The position numbers and the translations under genes were made by a program. From JBFWUW01 sp050247075 (lineage in GTDB: Bacteria; Planctomycetota; Planctomycetia; Pirellulales; JBFWUW01), in contig JBFWUW010000121.1 of the NCBI GenBank assembly GCA_050247075.1, positions 1-13,406 on the forward strand: 13,406 bases of DNA, in the 5' to 3' direction. Shown here in pieces: positions 1 through 7,151 of the stretch. How positions within the stretch are numbered: position 1 is the stretch's first letter; every line of letters starts with the position of its first letter. The notes beneath the pieces were generated by a model. It had not been told where the DNA came from and searched no databases. It saw nothing but the letters and a program-made list of their open reading frames with translations.

Positions 1-1
1 G

Positions 2-250
2 GATGACTATCTCGAACTGCTCGATTGGACCAGCCGACAGATGAGGCCGGGCAAGGCATCGCTTCCGGCCGAACCGCCCGCAGCCTTGTCGCGGCTGGGA
101 ATCTCCATTCACTCCTGGCTGCCATTGGCCACCCGATTCGGCAAGCTCTTCCAACGAGTAGCCGGCGGACCACCCAGCATGACGCGGCTAAGACAGCGCA
201 GCCGCGTCCGCTTCCATTGCCGGGAATCGAATCTACTAGCCACGGGTTGA
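2..250 (+). CDS. C-terminal part of a Y1 (IS200/RAYT-like) transposase, 5' end outside window
   Basis: The reading frame is open from the window edge and ends at a stop at 248-250, giving 82 residues. The segment starting DDYLELLDWTSRQMRPGK, then a Leu-rich stretch and FGKLFQRVAGGPPSM, resembles the C-terminal region of planctomycete proteins annotated as COG1943 / Y1_Tnp transposases, typically ...LLDWTGRQ...FGR.F.RAAG... . These single-strand-DNA transposases, when of the RAYT type, mobilise or maintain REP-like palindromes. The catalytic HUH and Tyr residues would lie upstream of the window and cannot be seen. The last ~20 residues no longer look like the family. The overlapping frame (about 190-285) gives a tail ending in GIESTSHGL, so a frameshift near 180-190 is possible and the gene may be decayed. 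Family assignment is from memory of the motif, so moderate confidence. Confidence 0.6.
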   Translation, partial: DDYLELLDWTSRQMRPGKASLPAEPPAALSRLGISIHSWLPLATRFGKLFQRVAGGPPSMTRLRQRSRVRFHCRESNLLATG

Positions 251-753
251 ACGGCCCGCGATTCCGGCTCGCCACTCCGGGTTGAACACGCCGGGGCATC
301 GTGTTGGTCCGCCTGGGACTTGACCGCATGATCGCCTATTCGCGAATCAGCGTCGCTCGCCCCACTCCCGCGCTACCCTAGCGCCTGGCCGTTCAAGCTT
401 CCCGCGAACCGATTCGCCTCGCAACCCCACTTGATCTTAACGTACAATCTCAGCATTCCCAGCAAACATTGGGTGTCCCTGTTTGCCCGTTTGCCCGCAA
501 GCTTCCCGCGAACCGATTCGCCTCGCAACCCCACTTGATCTTAACGTACAATCTCAGCGTTCCCAGCAAAGGATGGGTGTCCCTAATTGCCCCCAAGGAT
601 GGGTGTCCCTAATTGCCCCCTCCCTAATTGCCCCCTAATTGCCCCAGCAAACATTGGGTGTCGCCGGTTGCCCCCTGTCCCCGGTTGCCCCCGAATGGTC
701 AAGCGGACTTGCCTGATGGGCTTCGCTTGTAGAAAGGACCGTAATTCATTTTT
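251..753. repeat. Intergenic stretch holding a nested short-repeat array
   Basis: No credible gene lies here. An 87-nt unit occurs twice as a direct repeat, at 394-480 and 498-584, with about 4 mismatches and a 104-nt period. A 26-nt unit containing GGGTGTCCCTAATTGCCCCC then occurs as two perfect tandem copies at 569-594 and 595-620. It decays into partial copies (621-635, 636-645) and looser variants (about 645-690) with the core GGTTGCCCC. The nested design suggests replication slippage or repeated insertion. Its position next to a Y1-type transposase end fits, but does not prove, a REP-like mobile repeat. Confidence 0.75.
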
Positions 754-1164
754 ATGAGCAACCCATTCTTTGAGCCGGTCAATGATTCGGTGATCGTGTG
801 GATAGGGAGCTAAAGTCCAAGCGAATTGGACGACTACCTCGATGAACCGGGAGGAGTAGGCGACGACGAACCAATTTCTGCGTTCTGTCGTGACCTTGGG
901 CGTTGGTACGACCATGATTTTATCTGGTCCGAGGTCGGAGACGCTCCTACTTCAGTCCAGATGCTGTGTAAAATGAACGGCGTTGAACCGATCGAATTTG
1001 CCGAACGGATTGTCAGGCGAAGCGGTGACATTGAAGCAATGTGTCTCTTAGTCCTATGGAATGCACGGCAAATCGACCACTCCTCAGACCGGTCATTTGC
1101 TGGAGGTAATTTGCGATGTATCGGTTGTTGGAAACAACAAGCTCCTCTGAAAGACCCTGATTGA
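754..1164 (+). pseudogene. Broken Imm22-like (DUF4284) immunity gene with in-frame TAA
   Basis: Read from the ATG at 754, the frame gives MSNPFFEPVNDSVIVWIGS, a TAA at 811-813, then SPSELDDYLDEP and a further ~110 residues to the stop at 1162-1164. Across the stop, the pattern VWIGS-x-SPSELDDYLDE matches the start of Imm22/DUF4284 proteins (hydrophobic strand, W-x-G, then a Ser/Glu-rich helix ending in DDYL). The body has the acidic DDEPISAFCRDLG and YDHDFIWSE segments and the FAER helix also expected. Imm22 proteins are small cytosolic antidotes to polymorphic toxins, often nucleases. A moderate purine-rich stretch (AAAGGA, 733-738) lies upstream of the ATG. A TTG at 826 could start a shortened product, but it would lack the first beta strand. 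The tail after about 1075 fits the family poorly. No toxin partner is visible. Frame continuity is directly seen; the family call is by motif memory. Confidence 0.6.
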
Positions 1165-1179
1165 TTGTCGTCAGGTTAC

Positions 1180-1445
1180 TTTGACGGGGTGTGATCCCGT
1201 TTGGTCAAATTACTGAAACGACGTTTTGAGCCGGCGGTTTACGGGATCGTCGTCTGATGAACGCTCTGAAATTCAGCCGACCATCACTGGCCAGGCCGCC
1301 TAGTTGGGTGAAATGGGTGGCGGACTTGACTCGGTGTGGTCAAAATTCTCGAATGACGGTTTGAGTCGGTCTTTCTCGCAATAACGATTCAGTGAATGCT
1401 CTGAAATTCTGCCGACCATCACCGTTGAGGCCGCCCGGTTGGGTG
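1180..1445. repeat. Diverged 111-nt direct repeat (two copies, 135-nt period) with flanking palindrome
   Basis: Copy A is 1200-1310 and copy B is 1335-1445. Both start with GGTCAAA-type sequence, share GCTCTGAAATTC followed by GCCGACCATCAC, and end in GTTGGGTG. Copies are the same length but clearly diverged in the middle. A palindrome precedes copy A: ACGGG (1184-1188) pairs with CCCGT (1196-1200), and TTTGAC (1180-1185) mirrors GTCAAA (1204-1209). This could be the end of a decayed insertion sequence, because a transposase C-terminal remnant lies just beyond on the minus strand and would read towards it. No supported coding sequence lies between 1165 and 1516. Confidence 0.6.
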
Positions 1446-1516
1446 GCAGCCTGGTAGACTTGCCGCGCCGGCGCGGGGAATCGGCTCGGCGTGCGGACAC
1501 TGAAGGCACAAGACGG

Positions 1517-1624
1517 TCATGCCGCGCGGTGATAATACTTCAACAGTCCGCCCAGTCGCTCGCGGCAGTCAATCTCGCCGGCGGTTTTTCCCACGTCCGG
1601 GTCGGGTTCGATGATCTTGTGATC
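1517..1624 (-). pseudogene. Transposase C-terminal remnant
   Basis: On the minus strand, 35 codons read from about 1624 down to a TGA at 1517-1519. They end in CRERLGGLLKYYHRAA, preceded by DHKIIEPDPDVGKT. A tail of the type C.ERLGGLLK.Y.R.AA is, as I recall, the C-terminus of a common planctomycete DDE-type transposase or integrase-core protein. Upstream, the frame hits a stop within about 15 nt, so only the tail survives. It abuts a plus-strand gene remnant at 1623, as expected after an old insertion followed by deletion. Assignment is motif-based, without alignment. Confidence 0.45.
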
Positions 1625-1784
1625 CAGCGATGCCGACTATTGGGCCGGCATGGCCCAGGCCGAGGCCGGCTATTCCGCCGATTCAATCGCCGCCGAGGCC
1701 GCCTGGCTGTACGGCCGCGAGGCCATCGACAGCGAGCGTTCGGTCGATGACGCCGTGGCCCAGGCCGCGGCAGGCTTGTCTTGA
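1623..1784 (+). pseudogene. C-terminal remnant of an unidentified protein
   Basis: The frame opens right after a TGA at 1620-1622 and runs 53 codons to the TGA at 1782-1784. It gives an Ala/Glu-rich, coding-looking sequence starting SSDADYWAGMAQAEAGYSAD and ending DDAVAQAAAGLS. The amphipathic composition and planctomycete-like codon use suggest it was the end of a real protein. There is no start codon or ribosome binding site at a sensible position. I do not recognise the family. It directly adjoins the minus-strand transposase remnant, so the 5' part was probably lost in a mobile-element event. Confidence 0.4.
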
Positions 1785-1854
1785 CCGCGGCAGCCGATGA
1801 TACTGTGCGGCTGTGTGTGAAAGCCAAGCTACCATGATTCTTGGGAACCGACCG

Positions 1855-3159
1855 ATGAACCTTATGCGGCGATGTTTGGCGGCGATGGGGCTGGCTCTGG
1901 CCATGTGGATGTTGGCCGACGTGCCCGCCTCCGCCCAGGAAAAGGGGATTGGCGATTTTCCCAAGTTGTCGGCCAAGACCGACTGGCCGTGGTGGCGCGG
2001 CCCCACGCGCAACGGCATTGCCAGTGAGCAGCCCGTCCCCACCAAGCTGAGCGCGACCGACAATGTGGTGTGGAAGGCAGCGGTTCCGGGGCGAGGGCAT
2101 TCGTCCCCCACGGTGGTCGGCCAGAAGGTCTTTTTGACGACGGCGGACGAAAGCCAACAGGTGCATTATGTGCTGGCCTTCGACCGCGGATCGGGCGAGG
2201 CGCTATGGCAGACGGAAATTAACCGTGGCGGGTTTCCCGACAAGAATCATCCCAAGAACACGGAAGCGACCCCCACGGTGGCTTCGGACGGCGAAAAGCT
2301 CTTTGCCACCTTTTTCCATCACGAGAAGATCGAGGCCGTGGCTTTGGACTTCGAGGGAAAAATCTTGTGGCGGCAGGTCGCCGGCCCGTTCAATCCCCAG
2401 GCTTTCGAGTATGGCTATGCGCCTTCTCCCTTGATCTACCGCAAGAACCTGATTGTGTCGGGCGAATACGACGGCAAGAGCTTTTTGACGGCCTTGGACC
2501 GCAAGAGCGGCAAGTTGGCCTGGCGCACGCCCCGCCCGGAAAAGATCACGTTTTCGTCGCCGATCGTGGCCAACGTGGGGGGCAAGGACCACTTGTTTCT
2601 GAGTGGTTCGGAAAAGGTCGCGGCCTACAACCCCAACACCGGCAAGCCCTTGTGGGCGGCCGACGGCACCACGGCGGCCACCTGCGGCAGCATGGTCTGG
2701 GATGGCGATATCGTGTTCGCCAGCGGCGGGTATCCCAAGGCCGAGACGATTGCGGTCAAGGCGGACCGCACCGGCAAGGTGTTGTGGCGCAACAATCAAA
2801 AATGCTACGAGCAGTCGATGCTGGCCCACGACGGCTACCTGTACGCCTTGACCGACAACGGCGTCATCTATTGCTGGCGTGGCGCGGACGGCAGCGAAAT
2901 GTGGAAAGAACGGCTGGAAGGCCCCGTCAGTGCGTCTCCCGTGTTAGCGGGCGGGCATATCTATTGGGCCAACGAAGCCGGTAAGTTGTATGTTTTTCGC
3001 CCCAACCCGGATAAGTTTGACCTGGTGGAAGAGAATCAACTTGGCACCGACGCATTCGCCAGCCCGGCCATCTGCGGCGGGCAGATCTTCCTGCGCGTGG
3101 GCGATAGTTCCAGCGGCAGCCGAAAAGAGACGCTGTACTGCTTTGGGTCGAAGAAATAG
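1855..3159 (+). CDS. Secreted PQQ-binding-like beta-propeller repeat protein
   Basis: A 434-residue protein. I place the start at the ATG at 1855 because it gives a clean signal peptide: MRR positive end, a hydrophobic core at about residues 8-21, and a cleavage site ASA|Q after residue 27. Upstream in-frame starts at 1813 (GTG) and 1834 (ATG) would add an extension that spoils it. The mature protein begins with the WPWWRGPTRNGI motif (residues 44-55), typical of planctomycete outer-wall-like PQQ propellers. It then has repeated blades of the form D..-G..-LW (GEALWQTE, GKILWRQ, GKLAWRT, GKPLWAAD, GKVLWRN, GSEMWKE), ending in LYCFGSKK. Such proteins fold as a beta-propeller outside the cytoplasm. 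PQQ binding and dehydrogenase activity are not established; many members act in binding or assembly. It stands alone: the gene upstream is a remnant and the one downstream is convergent. Confidence 0.85.
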   Translation: MNLMRRCLAAMGLALAMWMLADVPASAQEKGIGDFPKLSAKTDWPWWRGPTRNGIASEQPVPTKLSATDNVVWKAAVPGRGHSSPTVVGQKVFLTTADESQQVHYVLAFDRGSGEALWQTEINRGGFPDKNHPKNTEATPTVASDGEKLFATFFHHEKIEAVALDFEGKILWRQVAGPFNPQAFEYGYAPSPLIYRKNLIVSGEYDGKSFLTALDRKSGKLAWRTPRPEKITFSSPIVANVGGKDHLFLSGSEKVAAYNPNTGKPLWAADGTTAATCGSMVWDGDIVFASGGYPKAETIAVKADRTGKVLWRNNQKCYEQSMLAHDGYLYALTDNGVIYCWRGADGSEMWKERLEGPVSASPVLAGGHIYWANEAGKLYVFRPNPDKFDLVEENQLGTDAFASPAICGGQIFLRVGDSSSGSRKETLYCFGSKK

Positions 3160-3161
3160 GA

Positions 3162-3178
3162 TTGCCGAGAGGCGGCAA
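3162..3178. terminator. Small hairpin just after the propeller gene
   Basis: TTGCCG (3162-3167) and CGGCAA (3173-3178) form a 6-bp perfect stem with a 5-nt loop, starting 2 nt after the stop codon of the propeller gene. There is no T-run on the plus strand, so it is at best a weak or Rho-assisted terminator. Confidence 0.3.
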
Positions 3179-3637
3179 CGAAAAAGGCGTGTGTCCAACT
3201 GGCGGCTTGCCCGCGAGTGGACTCGGCGAATCATTAGAGCGCCGGCGAACAACGCATTTGAAGGTAATGCATCCATGTAAACCGACGATCAGCACGCTAC
3301 GCCGTAGGCGTTTCACAATCTAGCCCAGGGTCGCGAGCGTCAGCAAGCGCACCCTGGGTACGGACGCACAAGTGACTGTCGTATACCCCGAAGGGGTTTT
3401 ACATTAGCGCGACGGAGGAGTTCGAATTCCCTGTGCAACCCTTTCAGGGTTGAAAACAAATCTTGCGTAATGATACCCAGGGTGCGCTCGCCAGCGAGCG
3501 ACCCTGGGCTAGATTGTCAAACGCCTTCGGCGGACTGTCACTGCATGATTTTCAAACGTCGGTCGACGAACAGGCCGCGAGTGGAGGACATTCCGCCGCA
3601 GCCCAAATATCTAGCTGTGGCAGAACACCAACGTCTG
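3179..3637. repeat. Repeat-rich gap between convergent genes, with a ~60-bp inverted repeat
   Basis: The main element is an inverted repeat: left arm 3300-3360 and right arm 3474-3532 in opposite orientation, both containing CAATCTAGCCCAGGGTCGC and ending ACCCTGGGTA. Each arm is itself palindromic (CCCAGGGT ... ACCCTGGG). The spacer holds two further hairpins: CCCC-GAA-GGGG followed by TTTT (about 3388-3402), which looks like an intrinsic terminator, and CAACCCT-TTC-AGGGTTG (about 3435-3451). Other pieces are an 18-nt motif at 3254-3271 that recurs near 12473 and 12841, and a TGGCGGCTTGCCCGCGAGTGG block near 3200-3220. No supported gene. The arrangement is REP/BIME-like and sits between convergent genes, where it could end transcription from both sides. 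Confidence 0.75.
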
Positions 3638-5017
3638 CTAGCCGTGGTCGCCTTCGCCCCCCATTCCTTCCATATCCATGCCGGGCGGCGGCCCAGCGTA
3701 GGCCGGGCCCAGCCATAGTTCTGGCAGACTCTTGGGGGCTTGTTCCAGAGTTTCGGCCTCACAGTGGTAGGCTGGCTTGCCGACGCGGGCCGGTTCCATC
3801 AGCCACCACACGGGAAACACCGCGCCAGGCGGAACGGCGTCGATCTTCATCGGAAAGCCTAGCTCCGCGCTGATCTCTTTTTCGGCCTTGGCATATAGGG
3901 CGGGGTCAAACCGCTGGGCCTCCACGCGGAAATAGACCGTCTGCGGCGTGACGACAATCATCCAGATATCGCCAGCTACATCCCGCGGCAACCGAAATAC
4001 GCGTTCCTCCAGGTCGGAGAGTGAAATGTCCTTCCCCTGAAACGGAAACCGGCTTTGGTCGCGTCCGTAGTGATGCACGATGGGCGAGCGCCGGCCTGAG
4101 GGGCTATCGACGGGTTGCTCTAACTTGACACGGTCGGTCAACAGGTAGCGAATCAGCGGCATGGCCTCGCGGGTGAGCGTGGTGATGGCCGGCAGGCCGG
4201 TCGAGCCGATCGGCAGCGGCTGCATCGTTTTTTCGTCCAGGATTTCCACCAGGAAATGGTCCCAGGCCAGTTGCAGCTTTTGATCTTCCCCTTCGGTCGC
4301 CAGGTTGCCGGTCTCGGTCGTGCCGTAGAAGTTGTAGACCTTGCAGCCCCACAATTCCTCGATCCGCTTGCGCCGCCCGTTGGTCAGCAATTCGCCCGCC
4401 GTGCCAATCGCCCGCAGGTTGAAATCCTTGCGGGGGTTTAGGCCCATTGTGGCGGCCGCCGCGCCCAGCAGGGTGGCCTCGGTCGGCAAGCATGTCAGCA
4501 CGCTGGCCCGTAGCTTTAGCATCAGGTCTAACGTGCGGGTGTAGGGGCAAATCGAAGTCAGCGAGCTGGCCGAAACGACGCAAGCCCCGCGGTTTTGCGC
4601 CGCCAGCTTGAAGATATGAGCCGGCACGCTGATGGCATACGGAAATTTGTTGACGACGACGTCGCCCGGCGCAAAGTTGATATCCGACTGGTTAACTTGC
4701 GCGGCGTACTCTTGAAAATCGTTCTTGGTCAGCCAGCTTGCGCAAGGCGTGCCCGTCGTGCCGAACGACTCGTGGTATTGAAAAAGCTCTGTCGGGGGGA
4801 CGGCGACCGAGCCAAACGGCGACGCCTGCTGCAAATCTTCCTTGGTCGTCAACGGCAATTTGGCCAGATCGTCCAGGGACCGCACCTCGCAATTCTTGAG
4901 GCGCTCGGCGAAATACGGCGCGCGTTTTGCCCGGGCCAGTGTTTCTTTCAGCCGGGTGAGCTGGATAGCCTGGATTTCTTGCGGCGAGGCAGACAACAGC
5001 TTGGCATCGGGATTCAT
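3638..5017 (-). CDS. Phenylacetate-CoA-ligase-like adenylate-forming enzyme
   Basis: A 459-residue cytosolic protein of the PaaK-type branch of the ANL superfamily, which activates a carboxylic acid as acyl-AMP and usually transfers it to CoA. Visible motifs: the ATP-phosphate loop SFGTTGTP (84-91), YNFYGTTETG (228-237) and LIRYLLTDRV (288-297, with the ribose-binding Asp295). The hinge region GRDQSRFPFQGKD (318-330) departs from the usual GR.DDM...G. A possible catalytic Lys lies in ARVGKPAYH (Lys414), but the normal GS.PRSEGKA motif is absent and replaced by an aromatic-rich segment PVWWLMEP. The C-terminus is a Gly/Met/Pro-rich tail. Start is the ATG at 5015-5017, with GGAG about 11 nt upstream. 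Natural substrate unknown. No phenylacetate-degradation genes are nearby, so the paaK name is not warranted. Confidence 0.8.
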   Translation of the reverse strand: MNPDAKLLSASPQEIQAIQLTRLKETLARAKRAPYFAERLKNCEVRSLDDLAKLPLTTKEDLQQASPFGSVAVPPTELFQYHESFGTTGTPCASWLTKNDFQEYAAQVNQSDINFAPGDVVVNKFPYAISVPAHIFKLAAQNRGACVVSASSLTSICPYTRTLDLMLKLRASVLTCLPTEATLLGAAAATMGLNPRKDFNLRAIGTAGELLTNGRRKRIEELWGCKVYNFYGTTETGNLATEGEDQKLQLAWDHFLVEILDEKTMQPLPIGSTGLPAITTLTREAMPLIRYLLTDRVKLEQPVDSPSGRRSPIVHHYGRDQSRFPFQGKDISLSDLEERVFRLPRDVAGDIWMIVVTPQTVYFRVEAQRFDPALYAKAEKEISAELGFPMKIDAVPPGAVFPVWWLMEPARVGKPAYHCEAETLEQAPKSLPELWLGPAYAGPPPGMDMEGMGGEGDHG

Positions 5018-5488
5018 CGGTGATCGGACTCCGGCGGAGAATAGTCGAGCACATCAGCACGCCTATTGTGAAGTTGTGTGCGCGTTGTTGCAAGCCGCCA
5101 GCCAACTTCGGGAGATGTTTGAAGTTAGGACCATTTGGAATGGGCGCAGGTTGGGGGTGGCCCAGGCTAGGTGAAAAGGTAGGCCCCGACTGCCGGACGA
5201 GTCCTGGGTTGGCTGGTCCGTCTTGATTCGATGCCCTCGCGGCGGAGAAATCGCTGTGCGCTATTCGGCAAGGAGTGCGTCTAGGCACCGCCAGGTTCCG
5301 TCCGGCAGGCGGAACCTACTGCGAATGCCCGCGGTCGTATTTGTTTGCTCGCCCGATGGGAGGGTTGCTGGTAGAATAGCCAGGAGCGTCGCGGATGCCA
5401 TGCGTTACCCTGGCGGGCCAAGGTTGACGGGGGTTGGCTTCGTGGCGGCACTTCTTTCAACTTGGTCGTTCGCCCGGCGAAAACGCTT
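5018..5488. other. Divergent intergenic region
   Basis: This 471-nt gap separates the minus-strand ligase-like gene from the plus-strand ABC operon, so promoters for both should lie here. Apart from the candidate at 5065-5093, the clearest structure is a perfect 8-bp inverted repeat AGGTTCCG (5293-5300) / CGGAACCT (5310-5317) with a 9-nt loop. Its sequence looks like a dispersed planctomycete palindrome more than an operator. No supported gene. Confidence 0.6.
5065..5093 (-). promoter_or_regulatory. Possible sigma70-type promoter for the ligase-like gene
   Basis: Reading the minus strand, TTGCAA (5093-5088) and CACAAT (5070-5065) are separated by 17 nt. Each matches 4 of 6 consensus bases. 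Transcription would start near 5058, about 40 nt before the ATG. This is pattern matching only. Confidence 0.28.
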
Positions 5489-6352
5489 ATGTCGCCACGA
5501 TGGTTCAACGGATTGGTCGTGCTGTTTTGGCTATCGACGATGTCGTGGCTGGTCGTTGCCAAGATTTTGCCTTCGTTGCTGACGGGCGAGCCCCCCAGTT
5601 ACAAGCGGATCGTCCTGGCGGCCGATGAGACCCCTCCTTCCGTTGCTTGGGACATGTTCTGGGATGAGGCCCCCATTGGCCACGCCCGCAGCCAAATGAT
5701 CCGCCAGCCCGACGGCATGACCGAGATTGAAAGCCATGTGCGCATCGAGTCGCTGCCGCTGGCCGAGCTGACGCCCCCTTGGATGAGCCATGTTTTGAGG
5801 TTGCTGGAAGGGGACGACATTGTGTTGGATCTGCTGGCGGAGAGTTCCTTTGCCATTGATCCCTTGGGCCATTTGGCCAGTTTCCGGGCCAAGCTGGACA
5901 CGCCCGACGGCCTGACCTTGATGAACATGCAAGGCGTGGTCAACGAAGACCGCTTGAAAGTCACGGTGCGGGCAGACCAACTGGTCCACTCGACCGAGAT
6001 GTTTTTGCCGGCCGATGCGCTGGTGGGAGATGCTTTTTCTCCGCGCGAGCAACTGCCCAATCTGCACATCGGCCAGACCTGGACGGTGCCGGTCTTCAGC
6101 CCCTTCCAGCCGCCAACCAGCCCCATGGAAGTGTTGCGGGCCAGCGTTGAACGGCAAGAGTTTTTGGTGCATGGCCAAACCGCCGTGCAATGCTGGCTGG
6201 TGGTCTACCGAGCCGACAATGGCGGCACCTCCAAGGCCGCGCAGGCCGCCCGCGGCCGTGTCTGGGTGCGAACCGATGGCATGGTGTTAAAGCAAGAAAT
6301 GCTCATGTTCGAGCATCGTCTGACTTTCGTGCGCGCGGAACCGGACGAATAG
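5489..6352 (+). CDS. Membrane-anchored protein of unknown function, first gene of ABC operon
   Basis: A 287-residue protein. I choose the ATG at 5489 over a TTG at 5462; neither has a strong ribosome binding site. Residues 6-26 (FNGLVVLFWLSTMSWLVV) form one uncleaved membrane anchor after a short positive N-terminus. The rest is predicted extracytoplasmic, mostly beta-strand-like, with an opening segment SVAWDMFWDEAPIGHARSQM (about 50-70) and later paired strands such as GRVWVRTDGMVLKQEM. This resembles periplasmic DUF3108-type or lipoprotein-handling beta domains in outline, but I do not recognise the family. It lies 43 nt before the ABC ATPase on the same strand, so it may be an accessory or substrate-handling part of that transporter. 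No catalytic motif is seen. Confidence 0.7.
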   Translation: MSPRWFNGLVVLFWLSTMSWLVVAKILPSLLTGEPPSYKRIVLAADETPPSVAWDMFWDEAPIGHARSQMIRQPDGMTEIESHVRIESLPLAELTPPWMSHVLRLLEGDDIVLDLLAESSFAIDPLGHLASFRAKLDTPDGLTLMNMQGVVNEDRLKVTVRADQLVHSTEMFLPADALVGDAFSPREQLPNLHIGQTWTVPVFSPFQPPTSPMEVLRASVERQEFLVHGQTAVQCWLVVYRADNGGTSKAAQAARGRVWVRTDGMVLKQEMLMFEHRLTFVRAEPDE

Positions 6353-6395
6353 CCGCACCACGCTGGCCCGTTTTTACATACCTCATGCGTCGCCC

Positions 6396-7145
6396 ATGAT
6401 TGAGTTCTCTCAAGTTACGCGAACCTACGGCACCAAGCTGGCGGTCGACGGCATCGACCTGGAGATTCCGTCCGGCCAGGTGTTTGCCTTGCTGGGACCG
6501 AACGGGGCCGGCAAGACAACCACCATTAAGATGCTGGTCGGTCTGTTGCGGCCGGGCAGTGGCACGGTCCGCATTTGCGGCCACGATGTGGCCGCGGACA
6601 CACAGCAAGCCAATCGTCTGGTGGGCTACGTGCCCGATGAAGTCTTTCTGTACGACAAACTGACCGGGCGCGAGTTTTTGCAGTTCGTGGCGGATGTCCA
6701 CGGGCTGCCGGCCGAAAAATCGCGCGCGGCGATCGAGCGGCAGATCGAACAGTTCGAGCTGCAAGAGTTTGTCGACCGCTTGGCGGACACTTATTCCCAC
6801 GGGATGAAACAGAGGCTGGCATTCAGCGGCGCATTGTTGCACCAACCGGCCGTGCTGGTACTCGACGAGCCGATGGTGGGGCTCGACCCGCGCAGTATGC
6901 GGCTGGTGAAAGACCTGCTGCGGGCCGAAGCCCGCGCCGGCATGGCCATTTTCATGTCAACACATACTTTGACAATCGCCGAGGAGATCGCCGACCGCAT
7001 CGGCATCATGGACCGCGGCAAGCTGCGGTGCGTCGGCTCGCTGGCCGAATTGCAGCGCGACCTGGCTCTCGACAAGACCACGCTGGAGCAGCTTTTTTTG
7101 GAAGTCACCACTCGGCCAGCCAACGTGGCGGAAACAGCAAAGTGA
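6396..7145 (+). CDS. ABC transporter ATP-binding protein (ABC-2 type)
   Basis: A 249-residue nucleotide-binding subunit that would power the permease encoded 6 nt downstream. Walker A is GPNGAGKTTT (34-43), the signature is YSHGMKQR (133-140) in place of LSGGQ, Walker B is VLVLDEP (153-159) followed by the D-loop GLDP (162-165), and the switch His is His190 in STHTL. The Q-loop reads VGYVPDE (76-82), with Asp81 where Gln is normal. This variant is found in some ABC-2-type ATPases and may be functional, but it is worth noting. Length is normal for a single domain. The start ATG at 6396 directly precedes the conserved IEFSQVTRTYG strand. Direction (export or other) and substrate cannot be told from this subunit. 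Confidence 0.93.
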   Translation: MIEFSQVTRTYGTKLAVDGIDLEIPSGQVFALLGPNGAGKTTTIKMLVGLLRPGSGTVRICGHDVAADTQQANRLVGYVPDEVFLYDKLTGREFLQFVADVHGLPAEKSRAAIERQIEQFELQEFVDRLADTYSHGMKQRLAFSGALLHQPAVLVLDEPMVGLDPRSMRLVKDLLRAEARAGMAIFMSTHTLTIAEEIADRIGIMDRGKLRCVGSLAELQRDLALDKTTLEQLFLEVTTRPANVAETAK

Positions 7146-7151
7146 TCGCAA

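Noticed and set aside
394..620. Possible CRISPR array
   Set aside because: The repeats are directly adjacent or nested, with no unique spacers of constant length and no cas genes.
583..915. Minus-strand open frame of 110 codons
   Set aside because: It reads antisense through the short-repeat array and the Imm22-like gene, and its residues show only repeat-derived patterns.
754..1164. Programmed stop-codon readthrough at TAA 811
   Set aside because: No selenocysteine-type stop (it is TAA) and no readthrough signal seen; simple pseudogenisation is more likely.
1540..2166. Minus-strand open frame of 208 codons
   Set aside because: Antisense shadow over the propeller gene and the remnants; Arg/Pro-rich composition typical of high-GC off-frames.
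2203..2829. Minus-strand open frame of 208 codons inside the propeller gene
   Set aside because: Shadow of a clear beta-propeller gene on the other strand.
4692..5288. Minus-strand open frame of 198 codons overlapping the start of the ligase-like gene
   Set aside because: Overlaps the well-supported ligase frame and lacks any recognisable domain.
5345..5377. Promoter for the ABC operon (TTGCTC ... TAGAAT)
   Set aside because: Spacing of about 21 nt is too long and the -35 match is poor.
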